This document shows, piece by piece, positions 1 to 8,725 of a stretch of 64,000 nucleotides of DNA. Position numbers and translations under genes: made by a program. The notes beneath the pieces are model-generated. The model made no database searches, was not told where the DNA came from, and was given only the letters and a program-made list of their open reading frames with translations. Each line of letters opens with the position of its first letter. The first letter of the stretch is position 1. Source of the DNA: Lacticaseibacillus thailandensis DSM 22698 = JCM 13996 (GTDB lineage: Bacteria; Bacillota; Bacilli; Lactobacillales; Lactobacillaceae); contig NZ_BBER01000002.1 in the NCBI RefSeq assembly GCF_001312865.1, positions 186,001 to 250,000 on the forward strand, written 5' to 3'.

Positions 1-2
1 CC

Positions 3-580
3 CGGAACCTGATGGGTTCGGTCACCAAGTTGTTCGATCCGGACAAGACGCGCGTGGTGCAGTTAACGCAGTCATACCGCTCGACGGCCCAGGTCACCGA
101 GTTCACGAAGGCCCTGCTCAAGAGTGGCCAGAAGATCGTGGCGTTCAACCGGCAGGGCGACTTGCCACAGGTCTTGGTCCGCGCGACGTCGGCGGACGCC
201 TTTAATACTTTGACCAAGCAGTTGGCTACCAACGCGCAGGATCACGACACGACGGCCATCATCACGCGGTCGTTGGGTGACGCTGCGGCGCTGCAGCAGC
301 AGCTCCACGATGCGGGTCAGCGGTCGACGTTGATTCGCTCAGAGAACCAGCGGCTGGTGCCGGGCGTACTCGTGGTACCGTCGTTCTTGGCCAAGGGCTC
401 GAGTTTGACGCCGTGGTGGCGTGGAACGTGACGCCAGCAAACTTTGGCGCGGATACGGACCGGGAACTTTTGTACACCATCTGCTCTCGGGCGATGCACC
501 GCTTGACGGTGATTGCCACGGGTGCGGTATCTCCGTTGATCACGGCGGTGGACCCTAAGCTGTACACAACCGAACAGTAA
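3..580 (+). CDS. helD: UvrD/HelD-like superfamily 1 helicase, 3' part (frameshifted)
   Basis: This is the C-terminal part of an SF1 ATP-dependent helicase; the gene begins upstream of the window. Visible motifs are the QSYRST block (motif IV type), an AKGLEFD block (motif V type) and LLYTICSRAMHRL (motif VI type). Lactobacillaceae commonly encode a HelD-like RNA polymerase-recycling helicase next to coaA, which makes HelD the likeliest identity. One C appears missing near 399 (GGC-TCGAG for GGC-CTCGAG); correcting it joins the two halves and the frame ends at TAA 578-580. A general UvrD/PcrA helicase is less likely from context. Confidence 0.75.
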
Positions 581-696
581 TATTGCGAGCGACTACCAGT
601 GAGGTGGCCGCTTTTGGCAATTGTCGCGCTGATTGGCCAAGCAATGCAGGCCACTGGCTACTTGTTGGTAGTGTCATCGGCCGCAAGCAATAATTG

Positions 697-705
697 TGGT
701 AGAAT
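697..705 (+). promoter_or_regulatory. Extended -10 promoter for coaA
   Basis: TGGTAGAAT forms an extended -10 element (TG at 697-698, hexamer TAGAAT at 700-705). No convincing -35 box lies 17 bp upstream. It sits 43 bp ahead of the coaA GTG start, in the only gap between the helicase and coaA. Confidence 0.45.
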
Positions 706-747
706 ACTGCCATTAAGACACGGGACGATAATTTGGAGGCAAGAATA

Positions 748-1670
748 GTGGAAAAAGCTGCAGGACAGTACCGGACGTTTGACCGGGCAACGTGGTCCGC
801 AATGGGTCCCGCCAACGGCACCGACATTACGCCGGCTGAAATCGAACGGGTCCGGTCCCTCAACGATAAGCTGAGCATTGATGATGTTCGCGACGTCTAC
901 ATGCCGCTGGTCCGGTACCTACGTATGCGGCGGGACAATTATTTGCATACTGAGCAGGCCAAAGCTAACTTTTTGGGCACCGACGACCGCGTGGCACCGT
1001 TTATCATCGGCATCAGCGGCTCGGTCGCGGTCGGCAAAAGCACCTCAGCGCGCTTGCTCCAACTGCTAATGAACCGGGTGATGCCGGACCTCAAGACACA
1101 GATGCTGACCACCGATGGCTTCCTGTACCCCAATGCCGAGTTGGAGCGGCGCGGCATCATGGCGCGTAAAGGGTTCCCCGAAAGTTACGACATGCACGCT
1201 TTACTCCAGTTTTTGATCGACATCAAGTTGGGGCGCGCGGCGCAAGCACCGGTGTATTCGCACGAGGAGTACGACGTGGTGCCCGGTCAGTTCACGACCG
1301 TGGACCAGCAGGACATCGTCATCGTGGAGGGCATTAACGTCCTGCAGACGGGCGGTGATGAGCCATCTTTTACTCCGACCTCTTTGATTTGTCCCTCTAC
1401 GTTGACGCCGCTGCGGATGATATTGCGCGTTGGTACGAGGAGCGTTTCTACAAGTTACTCAGTTTGGCCAAGGACGACCCGGATGATTACTACTATAGTT
1501 ACGCGCACGGCGATCCACAGCGGGCGGCGGACCTGTGCCACTGGGCGTGGAACGAGGTCAACTTGCCGAACCTGGAGGAGTACATCCTGCCGACCCGGGC
1601 GCGGGCGGACGTCGTCTTGCACAAGCGCGCAGACCACACGATTGATCAGGTCTCGGTCCGCCGATTCTAG
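748..1670 (+). CDS. coaA: Type I pantothenate kinase (frameshifted in assembly)
   Basis: Phosphorylates pantothenate with ATP, the first step of coenzyme A synthesis, in the cytosol. The P-loop GISGSVAVGKST lies at about residues 88-99, and the following TTDGFLYPN and YDVVPGQF blocks are typical of bacterial CoaA. The GTG at 748 is chosen because GGAGG at 735-739 precedes it by 8 bp; the TTG at 733 would overlap that ribosome-binding site. One C appears missing near 1363, after INVLQTGGDEP; with it restored the protein is about 307 residues, the usual length, ending RRF. Only 4 bp separate the stop from the guaA -35 box. Confidence 0.92.
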
Positions 1671-1674
1671 GTGA

Positions 1675-1703
1675 TTGACCGGCTTTGTAAATACCGGTAG
1701 AAT
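1675..1703 (+). promoter_or_regulatory. SigmaA promoter for guaA
   Basis: TTGACC (1675-1680) and TAGAAT (1698-1703) are separated by exactly 17 bp, a near-consensus vegetative promoter. It is followed by AAAGGAG at 1731-1737 and the guaA ATG at 1744, so guaA has its own promoter although coaA lies immediately upstream. Confidence 0.75.
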
Positions 1704-1743
1704 TGTTACAACGATTAAGACGTTAATAGCAAAGGAGTGTGAC

Positions 1744-3302
1744 ATGGTGGCAACTGCGCAAAATAAGGACTACGACAAGATTATCGTGCTCGACTACGGT
1801 AGCCAGTACAACCAGCTGATTACCCGCCGGATTCGTGACTTCGGCATTTATTCCGAACTTAAACCGCACACAATTAGTGCGGCGGAGGTGCGGGCCTTGG
1901 CACCAAAGGGGATTATCTTCTCTGGCGGCCCCAACTCGGTTTACGATGAGGGTGCCCTGGGCGTGGACCCTGAGCTGTTTGAATTGGGCATCCCGATTCT
2001 CGGGGTGTGCTACGGCATGCAGCTGATGGCTAAGGAACTGGGCGGCCGCGTTGAACCGGCGACCGAGCGTGAGTACGGGCACGTCGACATTGATGTCCTG
2101 ACCGACACGGACCCCGTGTTGTTCCGCAATTTGCCAGCCCACCAGACTGTCTGGATGAGCCATGGTGACTTGGTGCGCGAAGTCCCGGATGGCTTTGTCA
2201 CCACCGTCACCAGTAAGAACTGCCCAATTTCGGCCATGGCGGATGACGACCGCAAGTTCTACGGCATTCAGTTCCACGCGAGGTGCGTAACACTCAGTAT
2301 GGTGAGCAGATCCTGCGCCACTTTGCCTTCGACGTTTGTGGGGCTACAGCTAACTGGAACATGTCGGACTTCATCGAGGACCAGGTGCATGCCATCCGCG
2401 CCGAAGTGGGCGACCAGCAGGTGCTGCTGGGCCTCTCCGGTGGGGTCGACAGTAGCGTCGTGGCGGCGTTGTTGCACAAGGCGATTGGCGACCAGTTGAC
2501 GTGCATCTTTGTTGACCACGGCCTGCTGCGCAAAAACGAGGCCGACCAGGTCATGGCCAGCCTCAGCGGTAAGCTGGGTGTGAAGATCATCAAAGTCGAC
2601 GCAGCCGACCGCTTCCTGGGTGACCTCAAGGGCGTTACCGACCCCGAGCAGAAGCGGAAGATCATCGGGCGGGACTTCATTGAGGTCTTCAACGATGAGG
2701 CGCGCAAGTTGCATGGCATCGACTACCTGGCGCAGGGCACGCTGTACACCGACGTGGTGGAGAGCGGCACGGATACGGCGCAGACCATCAAGAGTCACCA
2801 CAACGTCGGCGGCTTGCCGGATGACCTGAAGTTCAAGTTGATCGAGCCACTGAATAAGTTGTTCAAAGACGAAGCGCGTGAACTCGGCGAAAAGCTGGGG
2901 ATCCCGCACGACCTGGTTTGGCGTCAGCCATTCCCTGGCCCTGGCCTGGGTATTCGTGTCCTGGGTGAAGTTACCGAGGACAAACTGGACATCGTGCGCG
3001 AATCCGACTGGGTCCTGCGCGACGAAATCGCGAAGGCCGGCCTGCAGGAAAGCATTTGGCAGTACTTCACCGTCCTGCCAGGCTTCCGTAGTGTTGGCGT
3101 CATGGGGGATGGCCGGACGTACGACTACACCATCGCCATCCGGGCCATCACCAGCGTGGACGGTATGACCGCCGACTTTGCCCGTATCGACTGGGACGTA
3201 CTGCAGAAGATCTCGGCTCGCATCGTCAACGAAGTCGGGCACGTCAATCGCGTCGTGTATGACATTACGAGCAAGCCGCCGGCAACGATTGAGTGGGAAT
3301 AG
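1744..3302 (+). CDS. guaA: GMP synthase (glutamine-hydrolysing), frameshifted in assembly
   Basis: Converts XMP to GMP using glutamine and ATP. The N-terminal class I amidotransferase domain shows GVCYGMQ with the nucleophile Cys and ends at the GIQFH block. The ATP-pyrophosphatase domain starts with LSGGVDSSV, and the C-terminal dimerisation domain ends PPATIEWE, the usual terminus. ATG 1744 has AAAGGAG seven bases upstream. The frame breaks near 2279, at the [11 protein letters not shown] site, by loss of one base; both sides align without further loss, so this is more likely a sequence error than a dead gene. The 3' end is a known integration target for tyrosine-recombinase islands, and an integrase remnant lies directly downstream. 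Confidence 0.95.
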
Positions 3303-3318
3303 CAGATTAGAGGATACA

Positions 3319-3338
3319 AACGTTGATATGTCAACGTT
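3319..3338. repeat. Short perfect inverted repeat 3' of guaA
   Basis: AACGTTGA and TCAACGTT form an 8-bp perfect dyad with a 4-base loop, 17 bp after the guaA stop. There is no T-run, so it is not a standard terminator. Its place between guaA and the integrase remnant fits an attachment or binding site. Confidence 0.4.
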
Positions 3339-3360
3339 GCGACACCTTGTCACTGTCGGA

Positions 3361-3456
3361 TTGCAACTTTTTTTGCAACTTTTGGGAGGGTGCCATGAAC
3401 GCTTCCGTTGGGTTGCACGTTGGCCACGTCGTCAGTTGCAAAATCTATTGCAACTA
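3361..3456. repeat. Four TTGCAACT-type repeats beside the integrase
   Basis: TTGCAACT occurs at 3361-3368, 3373-3380 and 3449-3456, with its complement AGTTGCAA at 3434-3441. Repeated short motifs beside a tyrosine recombinase are typical of arm-type Int sites flanking an att core. The last copy overlaps the integrase stop codon. The att interpretation is inference. Confidence 0.4.
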
Positions 3457-4296
3457 GACATTCAGTCGTTTTGCCGCTGCTAAATTCATATTCGGATATA
3501 AATGTCCGTATGTGCCTAGCGTGGTTTGAACGTCTTCGTGGCCCAACCGCTCTTTGATCACCAGCGGGTTTTCACCCAAGCTGATCAATAGCGAGGCGTG
3601 TGAGTGGCGCAATGCGTGAACCCGGATGCGGTGTACTTTGGCGAGTGCTGCATGCCGGTCGATAATGCGACCCACTAAGTCTCGACGAACTGGCATCCCG
3701 TTGTACGAAACAACAGAATCCGTCTTACATTCAGACGCTTGAGCTTCTTTCCATTTGGAGAGGATCTCAAGCGTCTTTGCGTCTGGCGGGATAATGCGGT
3801 TGCCGGCAGGGGTCTTTGGTGCCGAGAAGGTGTAGATCTCGTAGCTGCGCAACCATAGCGTCTTGTTAACGCGGATTGTGCCTTCTTCAAAATCTATGCC
3901 TTCCCATTGAAGCGCAGTTGCTTCGCCGATACGCATGCCGGTCATGAATTGAAGCCAGAGAATCATGAAGCAGAAGTGTTGGTAGTAGTCTTCAATGTAA
4001 AACGTCTTGATGACGGCCTCGAATTCTTCTTTCGTCCAAAACCCAACTTCGGTTTTCTCTTTGCGAACATTGCCAATGGTCTTGGCTGGGTTTTCGTCCA
4101 TGAAACCAAGTGCGATTGCACGTTGGAAAATGCGTGATAGGTAGCACTGAACCAAGCGAGTATAACTTTTACTTACTTGACTATTTTTGACCCCATACGT
4201 TCGTTGAACTGCCCTTGCGCTCCAGCCTTCTGCTTGAACTAGGCCAATATAGAAGAGCTTCTCCTCAAGCGTGTATCTTGAACCTTTCCGGCCCAT
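3454..4296 (-). pseudogene. Chimeric ORF: IS3-type OrfA N-terminus fused to phage integrase C-terminal part
   Basis: Residues 1 to about 43 (MGRKGSRYTLEEKLFYIGL..., ending near GVKNSQVSK) resemble the helix-turn-helix start of IS3-family OrfA proteins. From SYTRLVQCYLSRIF onward it is a Lactobacillus phage-type tyrosine recombinase with Arg in TGMRIGE, HALRH, LGHED and the nucleophile Tyr in TYGHLYP. The catalytic residues therefore look intact, but the arm-binding N-terminal domain is gone: 280 residues against about 380-400 in full relatives. An IS insertion followed by deletion probably created it. Convergent placement against guaA fits an integrase at its attachment site. Activity is doubtful without the N-terminal domain. 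Confidence 0.75.
4168..4296 (-). mobile_element. IS3-family insertion sequence fragment (orfA 5' end)
   Basis: This stretch encodes the first ~43 residues of an IS150/IS3-type OrfA. The rest of orfA and the whole of orfB (DDE transposase) are absent. The IS end should lie upstream between about 4297 and 4440, in the AT-rich leader, but no terminal inverted repeat could be fixed with confidence. Confidence 0.55.
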
Positions 4297-4485
4297 ACAA
4301 AAACTCCTTCCTAGGAAGGCAAGCTTTAATTATTTGCTTGTCTACCCAAGAAGGAGTATAGCCTTTATTCGTGACGCGATTAAATCCCTTTTTATAACGT
4401 GATGGTGGCTGTGGTGAAAGGGGGTGGAGTAATCGTCAGAATTTTTCATGGTAACAGCTAAGTGCGACCTACTGAAACGAGACCA

Positions 4486-5139
4486 CTACAGCACACTATT
4501 GATCACATTGCGAATGTTTGTCAGAATCCAATCGTCAGGATAATGGCTAGGATTCACAACAAGTTGTTGCTTTTTCATGAGGTAATAGTCTTCAATGCTT
4601 TTTGCGCTCAGATTATTTTGCATCAAGAAATGAGAGTCAATCAGCCTGCAAATCGTAAATTCAATCTCTAGTTCAAACAATTCCGCGTTTTGTTGGGTGA
4701 ACTCACCGGCGTTTGAAGCTGCTTCAAAAACTTCTACAATTTTACGCCGACGCATCTTGTTTGCATTATCGATTATTTCGGCCAATGCAGGATAAGTTAC
4801 GCTCAAATCAGCCATGAACGGTTCGAACTCGTAGGTGGCGATGGTCAAACTTTTGAGAAATATTCGTTGGAATCGATCTGGATAAGAAGCGTTCACTGGA
4901 ATTTCGATTTCAGAACCAATGTATTTACTAATTTGATCAACCATCAATGTCAACACAGATTCTTTTGAATCAAAATGCTTATAAAACGTCGCCTTTGAGA
5001 TATGCATCATCTTCGTAATATCAGTGATCCGACTCTTTTGAAACCCATCTACTCGAAAATAAGCCATCAACGTATCAGTTAATTCTTGTTTTGACGCATC
5101 TGTTTTATAGCGTCCCATATCACGACTAACGTTTGTCAT
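4486..5139 (-). CDS. TetR/AcrR family transcriptional regulator
   Basis: 217-residue regulator with an N-terminal TetR helix-turn-helix (RITDITKMMHISKATFYKHF, about residues 36-55) and a divergent C-terminal ligand domain. ATG 5139 is preferred over GTG 5148 because AGGAG sits 8 bp upstream of the ATG. It is divergent from the DUF2255-SDR pair and shares an intergenic region with strong dyads, so it probably represses that pair and itself. It is visibly AT-richer than guaA and the 7.6-20 kb genes, consistent with acquisition in the guaA island. Confidence 0.85.
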   Translation of the reverse strand: MTNVSRDMGRYKTDASKQELTDTLMAYFRVDGFQKSRITDITKMMHISKATFYKHFDSKESVLTLMVDQISKYIGSEIEIPVNASYPDRFQRIFLKSLTIATYEFEPFMADLSVTYPALAEIIDNANKMRRRKIVEVFEAASNAGEFTQQNAELFELEIEFTICRLIDSHFLMQNNLSAKSIEDYYLMKKQQLVVNPSHYPDDWILTNIRNVINSVL

Positions 5140-5180
5140 TGGAATCACTCCTCTACATTCAATTTTACCTTAGCAAACAC

Positions 5181-5250
5181 AATAAGTGAACAGGATAGAC
5201 CAAAAAGGCATTTTTGGTTTACATGGTATTTAATGTGGAGTACACTTATT
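5181..5250. promoter_or_regulatory. Divergent operator/promoter of the TetR-DUF2255-SDR module
   Basis: A perfect dyad ACCAAAAA-GGCA-TTTTTGGT lies at 5199-5218, nested in a second inverted pair, AATAAGTG at 5181-5188 and CACTTATT at 5243-5250. A plus-strand promoter TTTACA (5218-5223) with a 17-bp spacer and TACACT (5241-5246) overlaps both. Repressor binding at either dyad would cover the promoter. Assignment to the adjacent TetR is inferred from position. Confidence 0.55.
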
Positions 5251-5288
5251 TTTGGTAAATGAATTGAATTTTGGAAGGAGCGACTGCT

Positions 5289-5682
5289 TTGAAGTTATGG
5301 AGTGATTCTGAGTTAAATGATTTTTCGACATCAAAAGATATTTTCGTATCCCCATTTTATAGTGATGGCAAGACTTTCGGGACCCCGACCAGGATTTCTG
5401 GTGTCGTGGTTGATGGACATTTCTATATCCGCCCGTACAATGGTACACATTCTAGTTGGTATCGATCAGCGGTGACGCAATAAGCAGGCAAAATCAGGAT
5501 CGATGGCAAGGATTATTTATGCGGGTTTCGAGCAGCTGGCAATGATGGTGTTGACGATGCTGTTAACAGCGCCTATCGAAAAAAAGTATGCTTCGAGTCC
5601 ATATATGCCGCACATGTTATTAACTCAGCCTGATGGTCCAGTGAAAGCGACGGTTGAAGTGTTGCCACAAGTTATTGCGTAA
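5289..5682 (+). pseudogene. DUF2255 family protein, interrupted
   Basis: The translation LKLWSDSELNDFSTSKDIFVSPF... matches the DUF2255 family of small proteins of unknown function (FREDG-T-GTPTWIW...VRAYNG...SRWYQAA pattern). TTG 5289 is chosen with AAGGAG at 5275-5280. An in-frame TAA at 5480-5482 replaces the Lys expected after the VTQ block, and a one- or two-base indel follows the poly-A near 5588. Beyond it the frame continues YASSPYMPHML to TAA 5680-5682, overlapping the ribosome-binding site of the next gene. It may be a pseudogene or carry two sequence errors. Confidence 0.6.
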
Positions 5683-5695
5683 AGGAGTGTCGAAG

Positions 5696-6445
5696 ATGTC
5701 TAACCAATATATTAATAACAAAGTTGTGATCATCATGGGGGCCTCAAGCGGTATTGGGGAAGCAACAGCTCGTCGATTAGCTGAAGATGGTGCCAAAGTG
5801 ATCATTTCCGCGCGTCGAGAAGATCGATTGAAAAAAAATAGCAGCGTCATTATCAGCCTATGAGGTCAACTATCAGGTTGCCGATGTCCGGGTGTTCGAA
5901 GATGTACAATCAGTAGTTAAACTGGCCATGACAAAGTATGGTCGTGTTGATGTTTTATATAATAACGCCGGGATCATGCCGCTCAATCCTTTATCACAAT
6001 TGCGCTTAGACGAATGGCGGGCAATGCTTGATACCAATATTATGGGGGTATTGAATGGAATTGCCGCGGTATTACCGATCATGGAAAAGCAAGGCGGTGG
6101 ACAGATTCTGGCAACTGATTCTGTAGCCGGCCATGTGGTTGAGCAAACTTCTGCGGTATATGCCGGCACTAAATTTGCAGTGCGTGCAATCATGGAAGGC
6201 TTACGTCAAGAGGAAAAAGATCAAGCATTCGTTCGACCATCATCTCACCAGGCTTGGTGGATACTGAACTTTATACGACGGTTGATGATGCCGAGACGCA
6301 AGCCTACCTCAAGCAGAAAGCGAAGATCGATGGGCTGGGCTTAAATCCAGAAACTGTTGCCAATGCTGTCGCATTTGCAATCAATCAACCTGCTGGCGCA
6401 ACCGTAAATGAAGTCTTGATTCGCCCAACTAAGCAGGAAGGATGA
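5696..6445 (+). CDS. Short-chain dehydrogenase/reductase (two frameshifts)
   Basis: NAD(P)-dependent SDR. It shows the nucleotide motif GASSGIGEA near the N-terminus, YNNAGIMP, and YAGTK with the catalytic Tyr and Lys. AAAGGAG precedes ATG 5696. The frame breaks at an 8-A run near 5838 (one extra A) and near 6223 (one missing A); repaired, it gives a normal ~249-residue SDR ending RPTKQEG. It probably forms a two-gene operon with the DUF2255 gene under the upstream TetR protein. The substrate cannot be told. Confidence 0.75.
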
Positions 6446-6794
6446 TGAATCGGTGACAAAAACCGCGCTATGCAATAATCATTTTGTGGTTGTCAGATAA
6501 AATACAATAATTTACCTGCTGATTATGGGGGCATCATCGTAAATCCCCGAACAAATTTGATTTAGATTTTTGCCTTAAACTAATTGAAAAGTTGACGCAA
6601 GCGGTCGCGTAAGAAGGGATTGAATCGCATGTCTCATTCTCCTCACCGGGATAATCTGATTCTCAAAAGCTGGTTGCTAATTGCGTCAATACTAGGCGTT
6701 GATACCCGGGCACCCTCCTAAGCTTTTTGTCGTCAGCGTTCTTGACTTAAACATAGGTTCGTATGCTAGGTTTAACGGCGAAAGGAATGATTAG
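6446..6794. other. Gene-free island remnant
   Basis: No coding frame with a ribosome-binding site and no convincing RNA or repeat was recognised. The stretch is AT-rich at its left end and lies between an island SDR and a truncated acetyltransferase, so it is probably the residue of rearrangements. Confidence 0.3.
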
Positions 6795-7020
6795 ATGCCA
6801 TCAGAATTAGATAAATTGAGGGCCGGGGAGTGGTTTTGCTTTACCGACGCAGAGGTCGCCGCACGCAAAGCCCACGCGGCGAAGCTCTGTCAGGAGTTCA
6901 ACGCCATTCCCGCCACGGAACCGAAAAAAACAAACCAAGAAGATGCAGGAGATTCTGGGCAGTTACGGTCCGAATCTGTCGGTGCCGGCCAAGCCAATTC
7001 GGCAGTTGAGCGAAGAGTAG
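6795..7020 (+). pseudogene. Sugar O-acetyltransferase, N-terminal remnant
   Basis: SELDKLRAGEWFCFTD...KAHAAKLCQEFN is the N-terminal 'mac' domain of maltose/galactoside O-acetyltransferases. A run of As near 6930 shifts the frame; the alternative frame continues KMQEILGSYGPNLSVPAKPI and then stops. The left-handed beta-helix catalytic domain is missing, so this is a true truncation. A complete paralogue lies at 44778-45397. AAAGGA at 6780-6785 is a surviving ribosome-binding site. Confidence 0.6.
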
Positions 7021-7275
7021 CAAGGACGTCATCGCCTTGAGGAGCGGCGCCGACCTTGTGGCGACCGACTAACTGTTCTGTTTGTGGTGGTAAGCATATG
7101 TATCACTGACAGATGAAGTGCAATAGAGAAGTTAAGCAATCTAGATTTTGAATTAAACAACCATGCTTGTTCCCGATACTCACTTGGGTTCAAGCCATTT
7201 TTGTTGTGGGGGTAAATTAGCCATTGTGCACCGGACCAGTTCTCAACCAGTCGAGCAGAATCGAAAGCGAGGTTA

Positions 7276-7467
7276 TTACGGGTTAAAATTAGCCCTGGAT
7301 TGAATTTTATCGAGCAATGTCAGCAACGTTTGCTTTTCTTCTCGGGTAACTGGTGCACTGACGCGTTTTTCCAGGTTAACAAAGGTTTCGTGCACAGACT
7401 GGACCAAAATTTGGCCGTCCGGGGTCAGAAACAATTGCTTTTGGCTGGAAGTGGTAAAGTGCCCCAC
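7276..7467 (-). pseudogene. MarR-family regulator, C-terminal remnant
   Basis: The translation LTPDGQILVQSVHETF...REEKQTLLTLLDKI matches the last wing and dimerisation helix of MarR regulators. The DNA-binding N-terminal two-thirds is absent, and the frame runs upstream directly into a hairpin. It neighbours an alpha/beta hydrolase gene that an intact MarR may once have controlled. Confidence 0.5.
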
Positions 7468-7501
7468 AATTGCTGGCTTATTTGCCTAGCGATTGTGGGG
7501 C
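7461..7501. terminator. Hairpin at the broken end of the MarR remnant
   Basis: GCCCCACAAT (7461-7470) pairs with ATTGTGGGGC (7492-7501), with partial pairing inside the loop. On the plus strand it is followed by a moderately T-rich stretch. It fits a rho-independent terminator left when adjacent DNA was deleted. Confidence 0.5.
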
Positions 7502-7565
7502 ATTTCAATTTTAGCGGACTTCTTTGCGCCAATTTTGCGCAGTGATTACCTAGCTTTTGTAACCG

Positions 7566-7595
7566 TTGACATCAGCCCGGTGGACTAGCCATAAT
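7566..7595 (+). promoter_or_regulatory. Promoter of the alpha/beta hydrolase gene
   Basis: TTGACA (7566-7571), an 18-bp spacer and CATAAT (7590-7595) form a good sigmaA promoter about 40 bp upstream of the hydrolase ATG. Confidence 0.55.
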
Positions 7596-7635
7596 AACCG
7601 GTATAGTTATAGTTAACATCGAGGCGGAGATTAAT

Positions 7636-8616
7636 ATGAAAGTCACAACCACGATGATTGCACCGGAACTCAGGCATTCTGGAGAGGTTTTCCGGCATTT
7701 GGTGCCGTATTTTACCCCCAGGGCATTTAAGTTGAGTAACTTGTTGATCAAACCGCTGAAAGGCCTCTTTAGTCACGACATGCGGGTAACGCAGGTTGAT
7801 ATTCTGCGGCCCGCTGGTAGCAGTGTTTCTGGAGATTTGCGTCTGTGCGTTTACCGGCCGCTGCTGCAACCGACCGCGCAACCGGGGATGCTGTGGATCC
7901 ATGGTGGTGGGTTTGCGCTGGGGGCGCCGGAAACGGAAACGGGCTTTATTCGCAAATTTGTGGTTGAACGCGGTTGTACGGTGGTGGCACCCGATTATTG
8001 CCTCTCCACGCAGGCACCGTACCCGGCGGCTTTGGAAGATTGCTACCTCGCGCTGGTCTGGACGCAGCAACACGCAACCGAACTGAACATCAGGTCCAAC
8101 CAGCTGATGGTCGGCGGTGATAGTGCCGGCGGTGGGCTCACCGCCGCCGTGGCCATTCGTGCCCAGGACCGCGGACAGGTCGCCATTGCTTACCAGATGC
8201 CACTGTACCCGATGCTTGATGACCGCATGACCACGGCCTCTATGCAGGACAACGATGCGCCGGTTTGGAATTATAAATCGAACGACAACGGCTGGAAACT
8301 TTATCTGGGTGATTTGTTTGGCACGGACCAGGTGCCTGCTGACGCCGCACCGGCACGGGAACAAGATTTTCGGGGCCTGCCACCAGCGTTTACCTTCGTT
8401 GGTAGCATTGAGTCCTTCCGCGACGCGACGGTGACCTACATGCAAAAACTGTATGCCGCTGGTGTGCCGACTGAATGCCACGTGCTGAAAGGGTGCTATC
8501 ACGGATTTGACATCATCGCCCCGAATTCGCCCCAGGCGCAGTATGCGCATCGCTTAATGATGGCCAGTTTTGACTACGCAACGAGGCACTATTTTGCGGA
8601 ACAACCAGGGCGTTGA
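7636..8616 (+). CDS. Alpha/beta hydrolase, HSL-type esterase/lipase
   Basis: 326-residue cytosolic esterase of the hormone-sensitive lipase family. It has the oxyanion motif HGGGFALG near residue 90, the nucleophile elbow GGDSAGG near residue 155, an acidic residue in SIESFRD near 258, and the catalytic His in CYHGFD near 287. No signal peptide is seen. GAGGCGGAG precedes ATG 7636. It lies downstream of a MarR remnant and upstream of a quinone-reductase-like gene, a grouping common for stress or xenobiotic responses. The natural ester is unknown. Confidence 0.85.
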   Translation: MKVTTTMIAPELRHSGEVFRHLVPYFTPRAFKLSNLLIKPLKGLFSHDMRVTQVDILRPAGSSVSGDLRLCVYRPLLQPTAQPGMLWIHGGGFALGAPETETGFIRKFVVERGCTVVAPDYCLSTQAPYPAALEDCYLALVWTQQHATELNIRSNQLMVGGDSAGGGLTAAVAIRAQDRGQVAIAYQMPLYPMLDDRMTTASMQDNDAPVWNYKSNDNGWKLYLGDLFGTDQVPADAAPAREQDFRGLPPAFTFVGSIESFRDATVTYMQKLYAAGVPTECHVLKGCYHGFDIIAPNSPQAQYAHRLMMASFDYATRHYFAEQPGR

Positions 8617-8725
8617 TTAGTGCAAAGTAGGTGCGGCAACTGCTACCCGGTGTAATCCGCATTTGGAATTTGTGCAAGATTTTTTTGAAGCTTGGTGGAA
8701 TTTCGTCAAGGAGGATGGTTCGATT

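Noticed and set aside
262-654. Long minus-strand frame across the helicase
   Set aside because: It is the antisense of a recognised helicase coding region with high GC, which produces long spurious frames.
1744-3302. Reading guaA as split amidotransferase and synthase subunits
   Set aside because: Archaeal-type split GMP synthases exist, but here the two frames join at the conserved [11 protein letters not shown] site after a one-base correction and no second ribosome-binding site is present.
2268-3353. 361-codon minus-strand frame opposite guaA
   Set aside because: Shadow of the guaA ATP-pyrophosphatase domain; no ribosome-binding site or recognisable domain.
7585-8550. 321-codon minus-strand frame opposite the esterase
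   Set aside because: The plus strand has a complete HSL-type esterase with all motifs; the antisense frame has no family resemblance.
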